In this document: piece after piece, positions 15,644 through 24,849 of the stretch
How the letters are laid out: each line of letters opens with the position of its first letter
How positions within the stretch are numbered: the stretch's first letter is position 1
Source of the DNA: Hyphomonadaceae bacterium UBA5336
GTDB lineage: Bacteria > Pseudomonadota > Alphaproteobacteria > Caulobacterales > Hyphomonadaceae
Length of the DNA stretch: 64,000 nt
Reading direction: 5' to 3'
NCBI GenBank assembly: GCA_002408125.1
Contig: DHQO01000005.1
Location: 62,001 to 126,000 of the forward strand
Notes under the pieces: generated by a model
What the model was told of the DNA's origin: nothing
The model's input: only the letters and a program-made list of their open reading frames with translations
Database searches by the model: none
Program-made: the position numbers and the translations under genes

Positions 15644-16899
15644 CAGCGGCCTCCCTGAGAATAAGGCCGCAGGACAAGATCACGCGTCACGATGACCCGC
15701 ACCGGCCAGCCGGGCCGGATACGAAGGGTCGGCTGGATGCCGAGGTTGCGATCAACGACGCGCTCCCCGGCCTCAGACACGCTGTCGCCGAACCCGCGCC
15801 GTATGGCACGTTCGATATCATCCTCGTCTGATCCTAGTTCCGCGCCGATGCCGAGAACGGTCGCAAGACCAGCGGCGACAAATACCCGGTCCCAGTGATG
15901 GTCTGTGCGGTCAGAAAGGCCCGCAAAACCCTGCTTGTCTGCGGCAGGTTCAGATATCTGCACAGAACTGCCATCCGGGAAGATCATTCGGTCCCAGATC
16001 AATAGTGCGCGCTGCTGGCCGAATGAGATTTCGGACTGGTAGCGCCCGATCAGCCGGGTACCCTGCGGAATGAGAAGATAAGCTCCGGTGACGGTGTCAT
16101 AGACCGGCTGGGTGACCTGTCCGATGATCGAACCCGGCAGATCCGAGTTGAGGCCTGTCACAAGCGAAGCCGGGATAAGCGTGCCCGCCATGACCTGGTA
16201 GGGCGAGACCGGTGTCTCGAGATCATGCGGGTTGTAAATCGCCCCATCGCGTGCCTCGTCCGCGAAGGCGATCTTGCGGGCTTGCAAGTTGTCATCCTTA
16301 CCTGGACCTGTCGGCAAGGCACCGGCGCTTTGGCTAGCGAGCGCCAGCAGCTCAGAGCCGAACGAGGCCGGAACTCCGGCAGACGGCAGGGATGCCGGCC
16401 CGATGCTCGGCCCAGCGCCAATGTCAAAGAATACGGAGGATTTGCCCGCTGCGTCGGCAAGCTTAGCCGCGACAAGACGTTCGGCCCGAAGGGCTTCATC
16501 TTCAGGCGAGGGCCTGAAATCATCCGAGGCTGCGACATCCCACTCCGGATCGAGCCCCCATTCGCGTTCCTCCGAAACCACTGTCCCGCCGAGGTCGCCG
16601 GCCATGGGTGCGCCAAGCTTTGGCGTTCCGGGCGACGGCGTCCAGGTCGCATAGGACGAGGGAAGTTCTGCCAGTCCATCCGGCGCGCGCTTCGTGGCCG
16701 TGTTGTAAAGTTCCTGGCGATCCGCGGGATCGACGGCCTTGGGCGGATCGAGCGCAATGGAGGCGGCAGCAAAGAGCCCCAGCACACCGAGCCCGGCGCC
16801 GACCATCAGGACTTTCCGGTTGATCCGTGTGACGGGTCGCGGCCGCGCGCGCAGTTTCAGGGCATCGGCCTGCTGCGGGAAAGGGGCTGGCTCGCTCAT
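15643..16899 (-). CDS. trbI: TrbI/VirB10 conjugation channel protein
   Basis: A 418-residue inner-to-outer membrane bridge of the type IV secretion channel. A short cytoplasmic tail is followed by one membrane helix (residues 31-50, VLMVGAGLGVLGLFAAASIA), a long Pro/Ala-rich periplasmic linker, and the C-terminal beta barrel with the family hallmarks GTLIPASLVTGLNSDLPG, TGAYLLIPQGTRLIGRYQSE and SFGQQRALLIWDRMIFPDG. It ends RDLVLRPY. The size and order of motifs are those of TrbI rather than short VirB10. It overlaps trbG by four bases. Confidence 0.95.
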   Translation of the reverse strand: MSEPAPFPQQADALKLRARPRPVTRINRKVLMVGAGLGVLGLFAAASIALDPPKAVDPADRQELYNTATKRAPDGLAELPSSYATWTPSPGTPKLGAPMAGDLGGTVVSEEREWGLDPEWDVAASDDFRPSPEDEALRAERLVAAKLADAAGKSSVFFDIGAGPSIGPASLPSAGVPASFGSELLALASQSAGALPTGPGKDDNLQARKIAFADEARDGAIYNPHDLETPVSPYQVMAGTLIPASLVTGLNSDLPGSIIGQVTQPVYDTVTGAYLLIPQGTRLIGRYQSEISFGQQRALLIWDRMIFPDGSSVQISEPAADKQGFAGLSDRTDHHWDRVFVAAGLATVLGIGAELGSDEDDIERAIRRGFGDSVSEAGERVVDRNLGIQPTLRIRPGWPVRVIVTRDLVLRPYSQGGR

Positions 16900-17903
16900 C
16901 CCTTGCTCCCGAACAGGCTGACCAAACCCGACCGCGGCTTGCGTTTGCGGATGCGCACGACGGTCTGGGGTTTCTCACCGAGCCGAAGTTCGGCGGCACG
17001 GAAGAGACGATCGACGATGTAGTAATTGCCCTTGAGGCGATAATTGACGAGTTCGGCCTCGCCAGAAGCGCCAAGGACAAAGAGGGGCGGGGCCTCCATG
17101 GTCGACAACCCTTCCGGCATCTGGATGAAAACCTGCCGCCCATCATCGAACACGCGGACGGGTCGCCAGTCTGGACGGTCACCATCGATCAGGTAATCAA
17201 AGTCCAGCCGGTCGAGAGCAACACCCGGCATGATTGATGTCTCTTCCCGCGCGAGCGCTGCGCTGTTGCGAGAGATGAGTTGCGAGAGCTCGTCGGCCGG
17301 ATAGCGCCAAGACAACGCCGCCATATAGGTGCCGTCACCGCTCTCCAGTTCCAGATGATAGGTCCGCCGGTCTGTCGCAATCATGAGATTGGTCGAGAGG
17401 CCGGCGCCGATCGGTTTGACCAGAACATGTGCGCGTGCTGTTCCGCCTGAACCGGAGGATGTATCTCCCACAATCCAGCGCACCGTATCGCCAGCCGAGA
17501 CAGAGACCAGCGTCTCGCCGGGCTGCAGCGCAATGTCGGAGACCTGTCCCGGCGCGGCATACAATCTGTACAGCGCCCCTTCTGTATAGGGATAGACCTG
17601 AATGGCATTTACATAGCCGTCCACGGATGGTTCGATCCGGGCTTCTGATGTGCCCTTGCGGATCGTCTCGGAGGGCGAGGTATAGACACGGGTTACCGTG
17701 CGCTTGACCCCGTCGACCGGTTTCATCTGGCCGGGAAGCGGCAAAGGTGTTGGTGTTTCGACGATCTCGACAGGACGGGGCTCTGCGTCCTCGACCTGCG
17801 CGGCGGCGACAAACAGTTCCGGCTGGATCGGCGCGGCCTCCGGAACGCTGGCGCAGGCGGTGGCAAGGGCCAATGTGGATACCAGTGTGAGAGTGCGGAT
17901 CAT
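16896..17903 (-). CDS. trbG: TrbG/VirB9 conjugation channel protein
   Basis: A 335-residue outer-membrane-complex protein. The signal peptide ends in a lipobox-like LALATACAS, so it may be lipidated in place of a separate VirB7; no virB7 gene is visible. Family motifs include TRVYTSPSETIRKGTSEARI, YPYTEGALYRLYAAPGQVSD, then LQPGETL and the C-terminal NYRLKGNYYIVDRLFRAAEL with the final RIRKRK. The start at 17901-17903 was chosen for the signal peptide. It overlaps trbF and trbI by four bases on either side. Confidence 0.94.
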   Translation of the reverse strand: MIRTLTLVSTLALATACASVPEAAPIQPELFVAAAQVEDAEPRPVEIVETPTPLPLPGQMKPVDGVKRTVTRVYTSPSETIRKGTSEARIEPSVDGYVNAIQVYPYTEGALYRLYAAPGQVSDIALQPGETLVSVSAGDTVRWIVGDTSSGSGGTARAHVLVKPIGAGLSTNLMIATDRRTYHLELESGDGTYMAALSWRYPADELSQLISRNSAALAREETSIMPGVALDRLDFDYLIDGDRPDWRPVRVFDDGRQVFIQMPEGLSTMEAPPLFVLGASGEAELVNYRLKGNYYIVDRLFRAAELRLGEKPQTVVRIRKRKPRSGLVSLFGSKG

Positions 17904-18595
17904 TTGTTGTCTCCTGTGACAAGGTCTTCGCCCCAATTGAGGCTGTGGATGTAGAGGCCGAGCGGATTGGCGCGCAGCGCCCCGGCATCGCGCGGCGGGG
18001 AATGGACAAGCGTGAAGAGGCCGGTGAACCGTTTGACCCCCGTCAGCGCGCCATTCTCATAGGTCTTCTCGAGCCAGCGGGCCTGGAAGGACTCGTCTGA
18101 GACGCGCACCACGCTGACGACATCAACACTGCGCGAGCGCCGACCGATCTCGGCGAACGGGTCATTGTCGCGCGCATAGTCACTGAGTGTGATGGCCGCC
18201 TTGTCAGTCACATAGTCATAGGCGGCAAGCCAGTTCTGCCGGACGATGACGGGATCAATGGATAGGCTCCGGACATCGGAGATGAAGTTGGCAAGGTGAT
18301 GCGCGACCTGCGCATCGGTCGGGTCGTAATTGGAAAGCGCGGGACCAACGGCTTTCACAGAGCCTGTGTCGTCCACTTCGACCACATATGGCGTCACCGT
18401 GGATTGCAGGCTGCGCCAAACAAGGGCGGCTGAAGAGGCCGTCAGAAGGACCAGCAACCCGAGTGCCATCAGCCGCCAGTTCCTGGCCTGTACGCGGGCA
18501 GATCCGATCCGGTCATCCCAGATCTGGCCGGCTTTCTGGTAGGGCGTTTCGGGATGCGGGCTTTGCCCGTAATGGGTGGAAGTTCGCCTGAACAT
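17900..18595 (-). CDS. trbF: TrbF/VirB8 conjugation protein
   Basis: A 231-residue bitopic inner-membrane protein that assembles the secretion channel. It has a cytoplasmic tail with the TrbF marker PYQKAGQIWDDRIGSARVQA, one membrane helix (residues 44-60, LMALGLLVLLTASSAAL) and the periplasmic NTF2-like domain (TPYVVEVDDTGSV, WLAAYDYVTDKAAITLSDYA, ending NPLGLYIHSLNWGEDL). The ATG at 18593-18595 sits 4 bp after trbL. All features match the family. Confidence 0.94.
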   Translation of the reverse strand: MFRRTSTHYGQSPHPETPYQKAGQIWDDRIGSARVQARNWRLMALGLLVLLTASSAALVWRSLQSTVTPYVVEVDDTGSVKAVGPALSNYDPTDAQVAHHLANFISDVRSLSIDPVIVRQNWLAAYDYVTDKAAITLSDYARDNDPFAEIGRRSRSVDVVSVVRVSDESFQARWLEKTYENGALTGVKRFTGLFTLVHSPPRDAGALRANPLGLYIHSLNWGEDLVTGDNK

Positions 18596-18599
18596 GGGA

Positions 18600-19916
18600 T
18601 CAGTCCTCGTCTCTCTGGAGTTTCGGGTTGTCGCCTGCCATGCCGCGGTCGCCATCTTTCAGGGCGTGCACCGTGATGGCCCCGGCATGCTGCAGGCGTT
18701 GTTCTGTTCGCAGGCGCTGCGCCCAGGCCGGACTGGAACCGGACGCGCCGGACTCATTGGAAGATGCGCCTGTGGTGCCGCCCGTCGCGGCGAAAGCCGC
18801 TTCACTGCCACGGCGATAGGCGTTGCCAACAGATCTGAAGGGCCGGCCCGCCATACGGCGGACGGCGTCACCTCCGGCCTGGGCCATGCCGGCCACGCCT
18901 GCGGCCCGCCCGCGCCAGCCATCCGCGCCCGAACCGAGCCGTCCAAGGTCATAGGAGGTGCGGGCCGCGCCCGACATGGAAGCCCCGGCCTTGACCGCTG
19001 CCGAGGCCCCACCGATAGCGGCACGCCCGGCTGCAACTGTGCCTGTGCCCGCGAGGATCGCGCCTGCGCCAACTGCCGCCGTCGTGCCGACGACCGAACC
19101 GGCGCCAAGCTGCGGCGCCCCGGTGACAAGGCCCGACGCAATGCCCGGCGCGAACACACCCATCCAGAGAAAGACGATGGCGGCAAGCACGGTGCCCATC
19201 ACTTGCGCCAGAGTCGTATCGCCCGGCCCGGTGAAAGCATCGGTGATCGAAGCAAAGAGCGTTGAGCCGATGCCAATGACGACAGCGAGCACCATCAGCT
19301 TGATGCCGGAGGTGACGACATTGCCGAGCACGCGTTCAGCGAGGAAGCTGGTCCTGTTCCAGAGCGCGAACGGGATCAGTACGAACCCGGCCAGCGTCGT
19401 CAGCTTGAATTCCAGGATCGCCACGAAGAGCTGAACCGCGAGCACGAAGAAGGCGACGAGGATGATCGCCCAGGCCAGGAACATGACAGCGATCAGGATA
19501 AAATTGTGAAAGAAGCTGATCGGGCCGAGCATGTCGCCGATTTCGGCCAGCAAGGGTTCTGCCGCCTCGAACCCGACGCCGGCAATATAGCCTGGTCGCA
19601 TGAGATCACCTGCGGTCAGCGTGCTGGAGCCCGCTTTCACACCGAGGCTCGCAAAGCTCTCGAACACGATATTGGCGAGCAGGGTGAAGTTGCCAATGAT
19701 GAAGGCGAAGAAGCCGACATAGAGCACCTTCTTCAGCAGCCCTGACATCACATCGGCATTCTGCGACAGAGCCCAGAAGAGACCGGCCAGCGTGATGTCG
19801 ATCACGATCAGCGTTGTTGTCAGGTAAGCGACATCGCCCGCGAGCAGGCCGAAGCCTGAATCGATATAGGCAATGAAGGTTTCGAGGAACCGGTCGATGA
19901 CGCCCATCTCTTCCAT
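18600..19916 (-). CDS. trbL: TrbL/VirB6 polytopic conjugation protein
   Basis: A 438-residue inner-membrane core of the secretion system. It has an N-terminal opening typical of TrbL (MGVIDRFLETFIAYIDSGFG), about six hydrophobic segments between residues 25 and 245, and the conserved LTTLAGFVLIPFALWNRTSF at about residue 172. The C-terminal 170 residues are low-complexity Ala/Gly/Ser with Arg-rich ends. Two start codons are in frame (19916 and 19907). It begins directly after trbJ with no trbK between, so the usual entry-exclusion lipoprotein gene is missing here. Confidence 0.93.
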   Translation of the reverse strand: MEEMGVIDRFLETFIAYIDSGFGLLAGDVAYLTTTLIVIDITLAGLFWALSQNADVMSGLLKKVLYVGFFAFIIGNFTLLANIVFESFASLGVKAGSSTLTAGDLMRPGYIAGVGFEAAEPLLAEIGDMLGPISFFHNFILIAVMFLAWAIILVAFFVLAVQLFVAILEFKLTTLAGFVLIPFALWNRTSFLAERVLGNVVTSGIKLMVLAVVIGIGSTLFASITDAFTGPGDTTLAQVMGTVLAAIVFLWMGVFAPGIASGLVTGAPQLGAGSVVGTTAAVGAGAILAGTGTVAAGRAAIGGASAAVKAGASMSGAARTSYDLGRLGSGADGWRGRAAGVAGMAQAGGDAVRRMAGRPFRSVGNAYRRGSEAAFAATGGTTGASSNESGASGSSPAWAQRLRTEQRLQHAGAITVHALKDGDRGMAGDNPKLQRDED

Positions 19917-19922
19917 GGCGGG

Positions 19923-20624
19923 TCAGTCTCCGAGGAAGGATTTAAGACGGGCCCGGCCGCGTTCGGCCTCTTCAAGCTCGCGCGCGCGGTCGAAAGCGAT
20001 GGCGCGGTAATGGGCGGCCATCAGCGCTTCCATCTGGATCAGCTGTTCGGCCGAGAGTGCACCGATCTGGTTGCCGGCCTGCAGGGCCTGGAGATTGCCG
20101 ATGGCTGTCTGGCTCTCATCCACCAAGCCGGTCAGTGCCTCGGAATCCTCGGCATTGTTGCGCACGGTCTCAGCGACCATGAGGAGCGTGTGCTTGTGGG
20201 CACTACGCGACTGGCGCCAGCGGGTGCGGGCATCCTCGACGAGTACGTCTGATTCAGGCGGCGTGTCACCATAGGTTTCAGGATAGAGGTCCTCATACTC
20301 CTCCTCGACCTCCTCGACGCCGTATCCGATGCCTTCGGCGTCGCGCATGAGTTCTCCGATGCGGCGGATGCGGTCGGCGATGATGGCGCTGGCGACTTCG
20401 ACAGGCAGGGTTTCGAGATCGCGCGCCATTTTCTCGATCATATCGATCTCATGGGTAAGCTGGCGGACCTGGTTGTCGATTTCCTGAAGTGCCCGTACGG
20501 CCTGCAAGATGTTCTGGGCATGATTGGCCGGGTCGTAGACAGCAAGCTGCGCCGAGGCGTGCGGGGCCATCAGGCCAGACAGAGGAATGGCAACAAGCGC
20601 GACGGAAGACAGAAGGGCTTTCAT
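19923..20624 (-). CDS. trbJ: TrbJ/VirB5 conjugation protein
   Basis: A 233-residue secreted protein of the pilus/channel assembly. The signal peptide (MKALLSSVALVAIPLSGLMAPHASA) is followed by YDPANHAQNILQAVRALQEI, then NQVRQLTHEIDMIEKMARDL, the family hallmark, and a largely helical body ending RARLKSFLGD. The start at 20622-20624 was chosen for the signal peptide. It sits 10 bp after trbE and 6 bp before trbL. Confidence 0.93.
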   Translation of the reverse strand: MKALLSSVALVAIPLSGLMAPHASAQLAVYDPANHAQNILQAVRALQEIDNQVRQLTHEIDMIEKMARDLETLPVEVASAIIADRIRRIGELMRDAEGIGYGVEEVEEEYEDLYPETYGDTPPESDVLVEDARTRWRQSRSAHKHTLLMVAETVRNNAEDSEALTGLVDESQTAIGNLQALQAGNQIGALSAEQLIQMEALMAAHYRAIAFDRARELEEAERGRARLKSFLGD

Positions 20625-20634
20625 TTGGGGGCTC

Positions 20635-23073
20635 CTATTCAGCGGCGATTTGTGGGAGGGGTGCGCTCGGCTGCTCGGCCAGCAGGTCGGCGGCCCAGCC
20701 AAGCTGTTTCAGCTCCAGCCAGCTCCGGGCGAAGCCCGCTTCCGCGCCGGCTTCAAGAAGCCCATCCATCTGCTTCTGGTCGGTCGGTGAGGCAGCGCCG
20801 CAAAAAGCGAGCGCGACTTCGCCAAGGCCAAGCTCGAACAAGCGGCAGCCAAGCGGCGAGGTATAGTAATAGTCGCGCTTCGGTACGGACTTCGCGATGA
20901 TGTCGATCTGACGATCATTGAGGCCGAAGCGGCGATAGACAGATTGTGATGTCGGCTCGAGCGCGCGCTCATTCGGCAGGAAAATACGCGTCGGGCAGGA
21001 TTCGATCAGGGCCGGCGCAATCGAGGCCCCCTCAATGTCGGCAAGCGACTGGGTCGCGAACACAACCGCCACATTCTTCTTGCGCAGCGTCTTCAGCCAG
21101 TCGCGTAGGCGCGCGGCGAACACCGGATGGTCGAGGAACAGCCAGGCCTCATCGAGGATGAGCAGGGTTGGTCGGCCATCGAACCGGTCTTCCAGACGGT
21201 GGAAGAGATAGGTGATGACCGGCGCCACCGCAGATGGGGTCTGCATCAGCTCGTCCATCTCGAAACAGGCAACCGATGACAGGTCGAGGTCTTCGGCATC
21301 GCTGTCGAGCAGATGCCCGTAGGCGCCCTCCAGCGTATAGGGATGCAGCGCGGCCTTCAGCGTATCCGATTGCAGGATCAGGCTGAGTCCCGTCAGCGTG
21401 CGTTCGGCCTCGGGCGCCGAAGCCAGTGACCGCACGGCGTCCCACAAGACGGACTTCAGGTCCGGCGTAACGGTCACGCCTTCGGCCTCGATCAGACCGA
21501 GCAGCCAGTCTGCGGCAAAGCTCGCACCGCGCTCGGTGTCGATGTCACGAAGCGGCTGCAGCGCCGGACGCTCATCTCCGGCCAGCGGCAACCAGGTGCC
21601 GTCCGTGGCCAAGGTGACCGCCCGCGCGGATCGTCCCTTGTCGAACAGGAATATCTGGGCGTCCTCATAGCGCTGCCATTGTGCGGCGAGCAGTGACAGG
21701 AGCACGGACTTTCCGGAGCCTGTCGGACCAATGATCAGCGTATGGCCGACATCGCCGACATGCAGGTTGAGCCGGAACGGTGTCGTGACTTCGGTTTGCG
21801 CTTCGATCAGGGCGCGATCTGCTAGATGCGCATTCCACGCATCGCCGGCCCAGACCGACGAGATCGGCACAAGGTGAGCGAGGTTCAGCGTATGCAGGAT
21901 CGGCTGGCGGACATTGGCATAGACATGCCCCGGCAGAGACCCAAGCCAGGCTTCGACGGCGTTCAGCGTCTCGCGGATCGTCGTGAACCCGCGCCCATTG
22001 ATCACGCGCTCCACGGCGCGTGTGCGCTCTTCGACTTCTTCACGCGAGGACCCCATCAAGGTCAGCGTGGTCGTGACATAGCCATAGGAGACAAGATCCG
22101 AGCCGAGTTCCTGCAGCGCTGCATCGGCATCGGCGGCCTTGTTGTCGGCATCATTGTCGAGAAGTGCGGCCTGTTCGTTGAACAGTGTCTCCCGCAGGAC
22201 CGCGCCTACGGATTTCCGCTTCGCAAACCAGTGTCGCCGCTTCTTGGCGAGGAGCTTTTCGGCCTCGGCCTTGTCCATCGCGATGTATCGCGTTGTCCAG
22301 CGATAGGCGAAGCCAAGCCGGTTGAGTTCATCCAGCATGCCGGGCAGTGTCGAGGCCGGAAAGCCCAGCAAGGTCAGCGTCGCGAGGTGCGCCTCGCCAA
22401 TCCGCGGCTCCAGCCCGCCTGCAAAGCTTTCATCGGCGAGTACCGCATCGAGAAATACCGGCAGCTCCGGCACAGACACGCGGTGCCGCTTCGACGAGAT
22501 GCAGGCATGGAGATAGGTAAGCGTCTCTTCATCCGAGAGCGGATGGATCTCATCCAGGGCCGTCGCAAGAAGATCGAGCGTCTGCGCGGCGCGTGTCTGG
22601 AAATGTTCGAGCCGCTGGCGCCAGTCCTCACCATCCCGCTTCTCGGGCCGCTCGATCAGCGCCTTCTCGGCCCGGCCCGTCGCATCGGCCGGCGGGAGCC
22701 AGAGCAGAGTGAGATAATAGGCGCTCTCGAACCGGGCGCCGGTCTCTTCGGCGGCTGCGCGTCGTTCCTGCTCAATCAGCCAGGCTGCCGAGCATTCAAA
22801 AGAGCTTTCCTCTAGCGATACGGCTTCCTCCCGCACCGCTTCGAAGACGAGCGCCCAGCCGGACCCGAACCGGCGGAGAACATTGTTGACCCGTGCAGTG
22901 ACTGCAACGAGTTCGGCTTCTGTCGAGCTTTCAAGGTCGGGGCCCCGATAGCGGAAGCTTGCCTGGAAGGCGCCGTCCTTGTTGAGGACGACGCCCGGCG
23001 CGACGAGGCACGCCCAGGGGAGGTAGTCTGAGAGGTGTGCCGGTTTCGCCGCGTATTCGGAAAGGTTCAGCAT
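20635..23073 (-). CDS. trbE: TrbE/VirB4 secretion ATPase
   Basis: An 812-residue ATPase that powers pilus biogenesis and transfer. The N-terminal half is the CagE/TrbE/VirB domain (MLNLSEYAAKPAHLSDYLPW, DGAFQASFRYRGPDLES). The C-terminal half is RecA-like, with Walker A IGPTGSGKSVLLSLLAAQ near residue 445, Walker B TLLILDEAWLFLDHPVF near residue 642, and motif FATQSLADIEGASI. The length is standard and no damage is seen. Its start overlaps trbD by seven bases. Confidence 0.96.
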   Translation of the reverse strand: MLNLSEYAAKPAHLSDYLPWACLVAPGVVLNKDGAFQASFRYRGPDLESSTEAELVAVTARVNNVLRRFGSGWALVFEAVREEAVSLEESSFECSAAWLIEQERRAAAEETGARFESAYYLTLLWLPPADATGRAEKALIERPEKRDGEDWRQRLEHFQTRAAQTLDLLATALDEIHPLSDEETLTYLHACISSKRHRVSVPELPVFLDAVLADESFAGGLEPRIGEAHLATLTLLGFPASTLPGMLDELNRLGFAYRWTTRYIAMDKAEAEKLLAKKRRHWFAKRKSVGAVLRETLFNEQAALLDNDADNKAADADAALQELGSDLVSYGYVTTTLTLMGSSREEVEERTRAVERVINGRGFTTIRETLNAVEAWLGSLPGHVYANVRQPILHTLNLAHLVPISSVWAGDAWNAHLADRALIEAQTEVTTPFRLNLHVGDVGHTLIIGPTGSGKSVLLSLLAAQWQRYEDAQIFLFDKGRSARAVTLATDGTWLPLAGDERPALQPLRDIDTERGASFAADWLLGLIEAEGVTVTPDLKSVLWDAVRSLASAPEAERTLTGLSLILQSDTLKAALHPYTLEGAYGHLLDSDAEDLDLSSVACFEMDELMQTPSAVAPVITYLFHRLEDRFDGRPTLLILDEAWLFLDHPVFAARLRDWLKTLRKKNVAVVFATQSLADIEGASIAPALIESCPTRIFLPNERALEPTSQSVYRRFGLNDRQIDIIAKSVPKRDYYYTSPLGCRLFELGLGEVALAFCGAASPTDQKQMDGLLEAGAEAGFARSWLELKQLGWAADLLAEQPSAPLPQIAAE

Positions 23074-23321
23074 GAAAGATGTTCCTTGTGACGGGCAGAC
23101 CGGATTGCGACGGCGAGAAAATCCGGATCGGACCGGGCCATGAGGACGGCTAGCGAGTGTCCCGCCACCCAGACCACAAGCCCCGGTATCCAGAGCCGGA
23201 GGCCGAGGGCCAAAGCGGCTGACAGCGTCCCGATGGCGATGGCGGCCGAACGTGGCGCGCCGGCCATCAGGATGGGTTCGGCGAGCGAGCGGTGGAGGGG
23301 GATCTCGTAGCCGTCGAGCAT
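23067..23321 (-). CDS. trbD: TrbD/VirB3 conjugation protein
   Basis: An 84-residue inner-membrane protein of the VirB3 family. It has the opening YEIPLHRSLAEPILMAGAPR, two closely spaced membrane helices (AAIAIGTLSAALALGLRL and VVWVAGHSLAVLM), then the conserved ARSDPDFLAV. The start at 23319-23321 overlaps the trbC stop and the gene ends inside trbE, so the three are tightly coupled. Confidence 0.92.
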   Translation of the reverse strand: MLDGYEIPLHRSLAEPILMAGAPRSAAIAIGTLSAALALGLRLWIPGLVVWVAGHSLAVLMARSDPDFLAVAIRSARHKEHLSC

Positions 23322-23653
23322 CAGAGCACCGCGCCGCCGCCGAAGCTGAAGAAGGTCAGGAAGAACGATGTGGCCGCAAAGGCGATCGACAGGCCGAACA
23401 CGATCTGGATCAGTTTGCGGAATCCGCCAGAGGTCTCGCCGAATGCGAGCGTCAGCCCGGTCAGCGTGATGATGATCACCGCGACAATCCGGGCGACAGG
23501 GCCTTCGATCGATTGCAGGATCTGGTCGAGCGGGCCTTCCCAGGGCATGCCGGTGCCTGCGGCATGCGCCGGCAAGGCGAGCAGGCCGACCGATGCAATT
23601 AGCGCTGCTGCCTGAACGCTGCGATTGAGCGCCTTGATCTGGTGATAGTGCAT
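23321..23653 (-). CDS. trbC: TrbC/VirB2 pilin
   Basis: The 110-residue precursor of the conjugative pilin. A long signal sequence ends LLALPAHA, followed by the mature part GTGMPWEGPLDQILQSIEGP and two hydrophobic helices (VAVIIITLTGLTLAFGE and IVFGLSIAFAATSFFLTFF). TrbC pilins are trimmed and cyclised by the peptidase TraF, here encoded at 40519-41214. The ATG at 23651-23653 follows a GAGGAG ribosome-binding site and was preferred over an upstream TTG. Confidence 0.9.
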   Translation of the reverse strand: MHYHQIKALNRSVQAAALIASVGLLALPAHAAGTGMPWEGPLDQILQSIEGPVARIVAVIIITLTGLTLAFGETSGGFRKLIQIVFGLSIAFAATSFFLTFFSFGGGAVL

Positions 23654-23664
23654 GGAATCTCTCC

Positions 23665-24645
23665 TCAATTGACGATGCTGATGAAGGGGGCGGCGAGCGG
23701 CTCGGTGCGATAATCCGCGCCGTCAAAGCCTGTAATGCGTAGGGCCTGCTCGACGCGCCGCGACCCACTGGCGCGGGACATGAACACGATTACATCAACC
23801 GCCTCGCCGATCAGGGCGTAGGGCAGGGCGCTGGTTGCTTCTTCGACCAGCTGTTCAAGCCGGGTGATCCCGCCTAGCGCCGAGTTCGCATGAAGCGTGG
23901 TGATCCCGCCCGGATGGCCGGTATTCCAGGCCTTGAGAAGGTCGAGCGCTTCGCCGCCGCGCACTTCGCCGACGATGATCCGGTCGGGCCGGAGCCGCAT
24001 GGTCGAGCGGACAAGGTCGCGCAAGGTGATGCCTGAGCGATGCGTGCGAAGCTGTGTGACATCATCGGCTGTGCAACGGAGTTCGCGGGTGTCCTCCAGG
24101 ATGACAATCCGGTCGTCTGCCAGAGCGGGCTCAGACAGGAGCGCATTGGTGAAGGTCGTCTTGCCCGACGAGGTTCCGCCCGCGACAACAATGTTAAGCC
24201 GGTCTTCCAGCGCCTGGCGCAGTCCGGCGCAGAGAGCGGGTGTCAGCGCGCCGGTCTCGACATATGTATCAAGAGCAATCGGACAACCGGCAGGTTTGCG
24301 GATCGCAAAGCAGGGCGCTTCGGCAATTGGCGGCAGGATGCCTTCGAACCGTTCGCCTGAGCCCGGCAATTCGGCTGACACAATCGGCGAGGACCGGTCG
24401 CAGGCTTCTCCGACGGAGGAGGCGACAAGCCGGATGATCCGCTCGCGTTCAGCGCGGCCGAGCGTCTCGGATGCACGGCGCAAACCAAAACCCGCCTTTT
24501 CGACCCAGACTGAACCATCGGGATTGGCGAGGATCTCGATTGTATCGGGCGCTGCGAGTGCTGCCCCAACCGGCCCATCAAAGGCGGTGCGGAGCATCGC
24601 CGTGCGGCGGGTCTCGGTCTCGCTGGGCTGGGGCATGGCAGACAT
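23665..24645 (-). CDS. trbB: TrbB/VirB11 secretion ATPase
   Basis: A 326-residue hexameric traffic ATPase. It shows Walker A VAGGTSSGKTTFTNALLSEP near residue 155, the Asp box VILEDTRELRC, the MRLRPDRIIVGEVRGGEALD motif and the His box GHPGGITTLHANSALGGITR, all intact. It is the first gene of the trb transcription unit, so the promoter must lie in the 204 bp before it (24646-24849), which it shares with the divergent mkoA-like gene. In related elements copG-traG usually precede trbB directly; here 5.5 kb of defence genes separate them. Confidence 0.95.
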   Translation of the reverse strand: MSAMPQPSETETRRTAMLRTAFDGPVGAALAAPDTIEILANPDGSVWVEKAGFGLRRASETLGRAERERIIRLVASSVGEACDRSSPIVSAELPGSGERFEGILPPIAEAPCFAIRKPAGCPIALDTYVETGALTPALCAGLRQALEDRLNIVVAGGTSSGKTTFTNALLSEPALADDRIVILEDTRELRCTADDVTQLRTHRSGITLRDLVRSTMRLRPDRIIVGEVRGGEALDLLKAWNTGHPGGITTLHANSALGGITRLEQLVEEATSALPYALIGEAVDVIVFMSRASGSRRVEQALRITGFDGADYRTEPLAAPFISIVN

Positions 24646-24849
24646 GGCAGGGTGTGGTCCTCATCGCTGATGAGACCAAGATCACGTCGTTGCCGGTCGC
24701 TGCACAGATGGGCTAGAAGGGGACCGAAGGATGGGGAAGGATAGGGAAGGAGCCCAAACGGGCCAGTATCTACGCCGAAGTTTTGCCAACGCTGTGGCGT
24801 TGTGGAAAATGAGTTGAAGAATACCCGGGAGAATCTTGTTACCTAGGGG

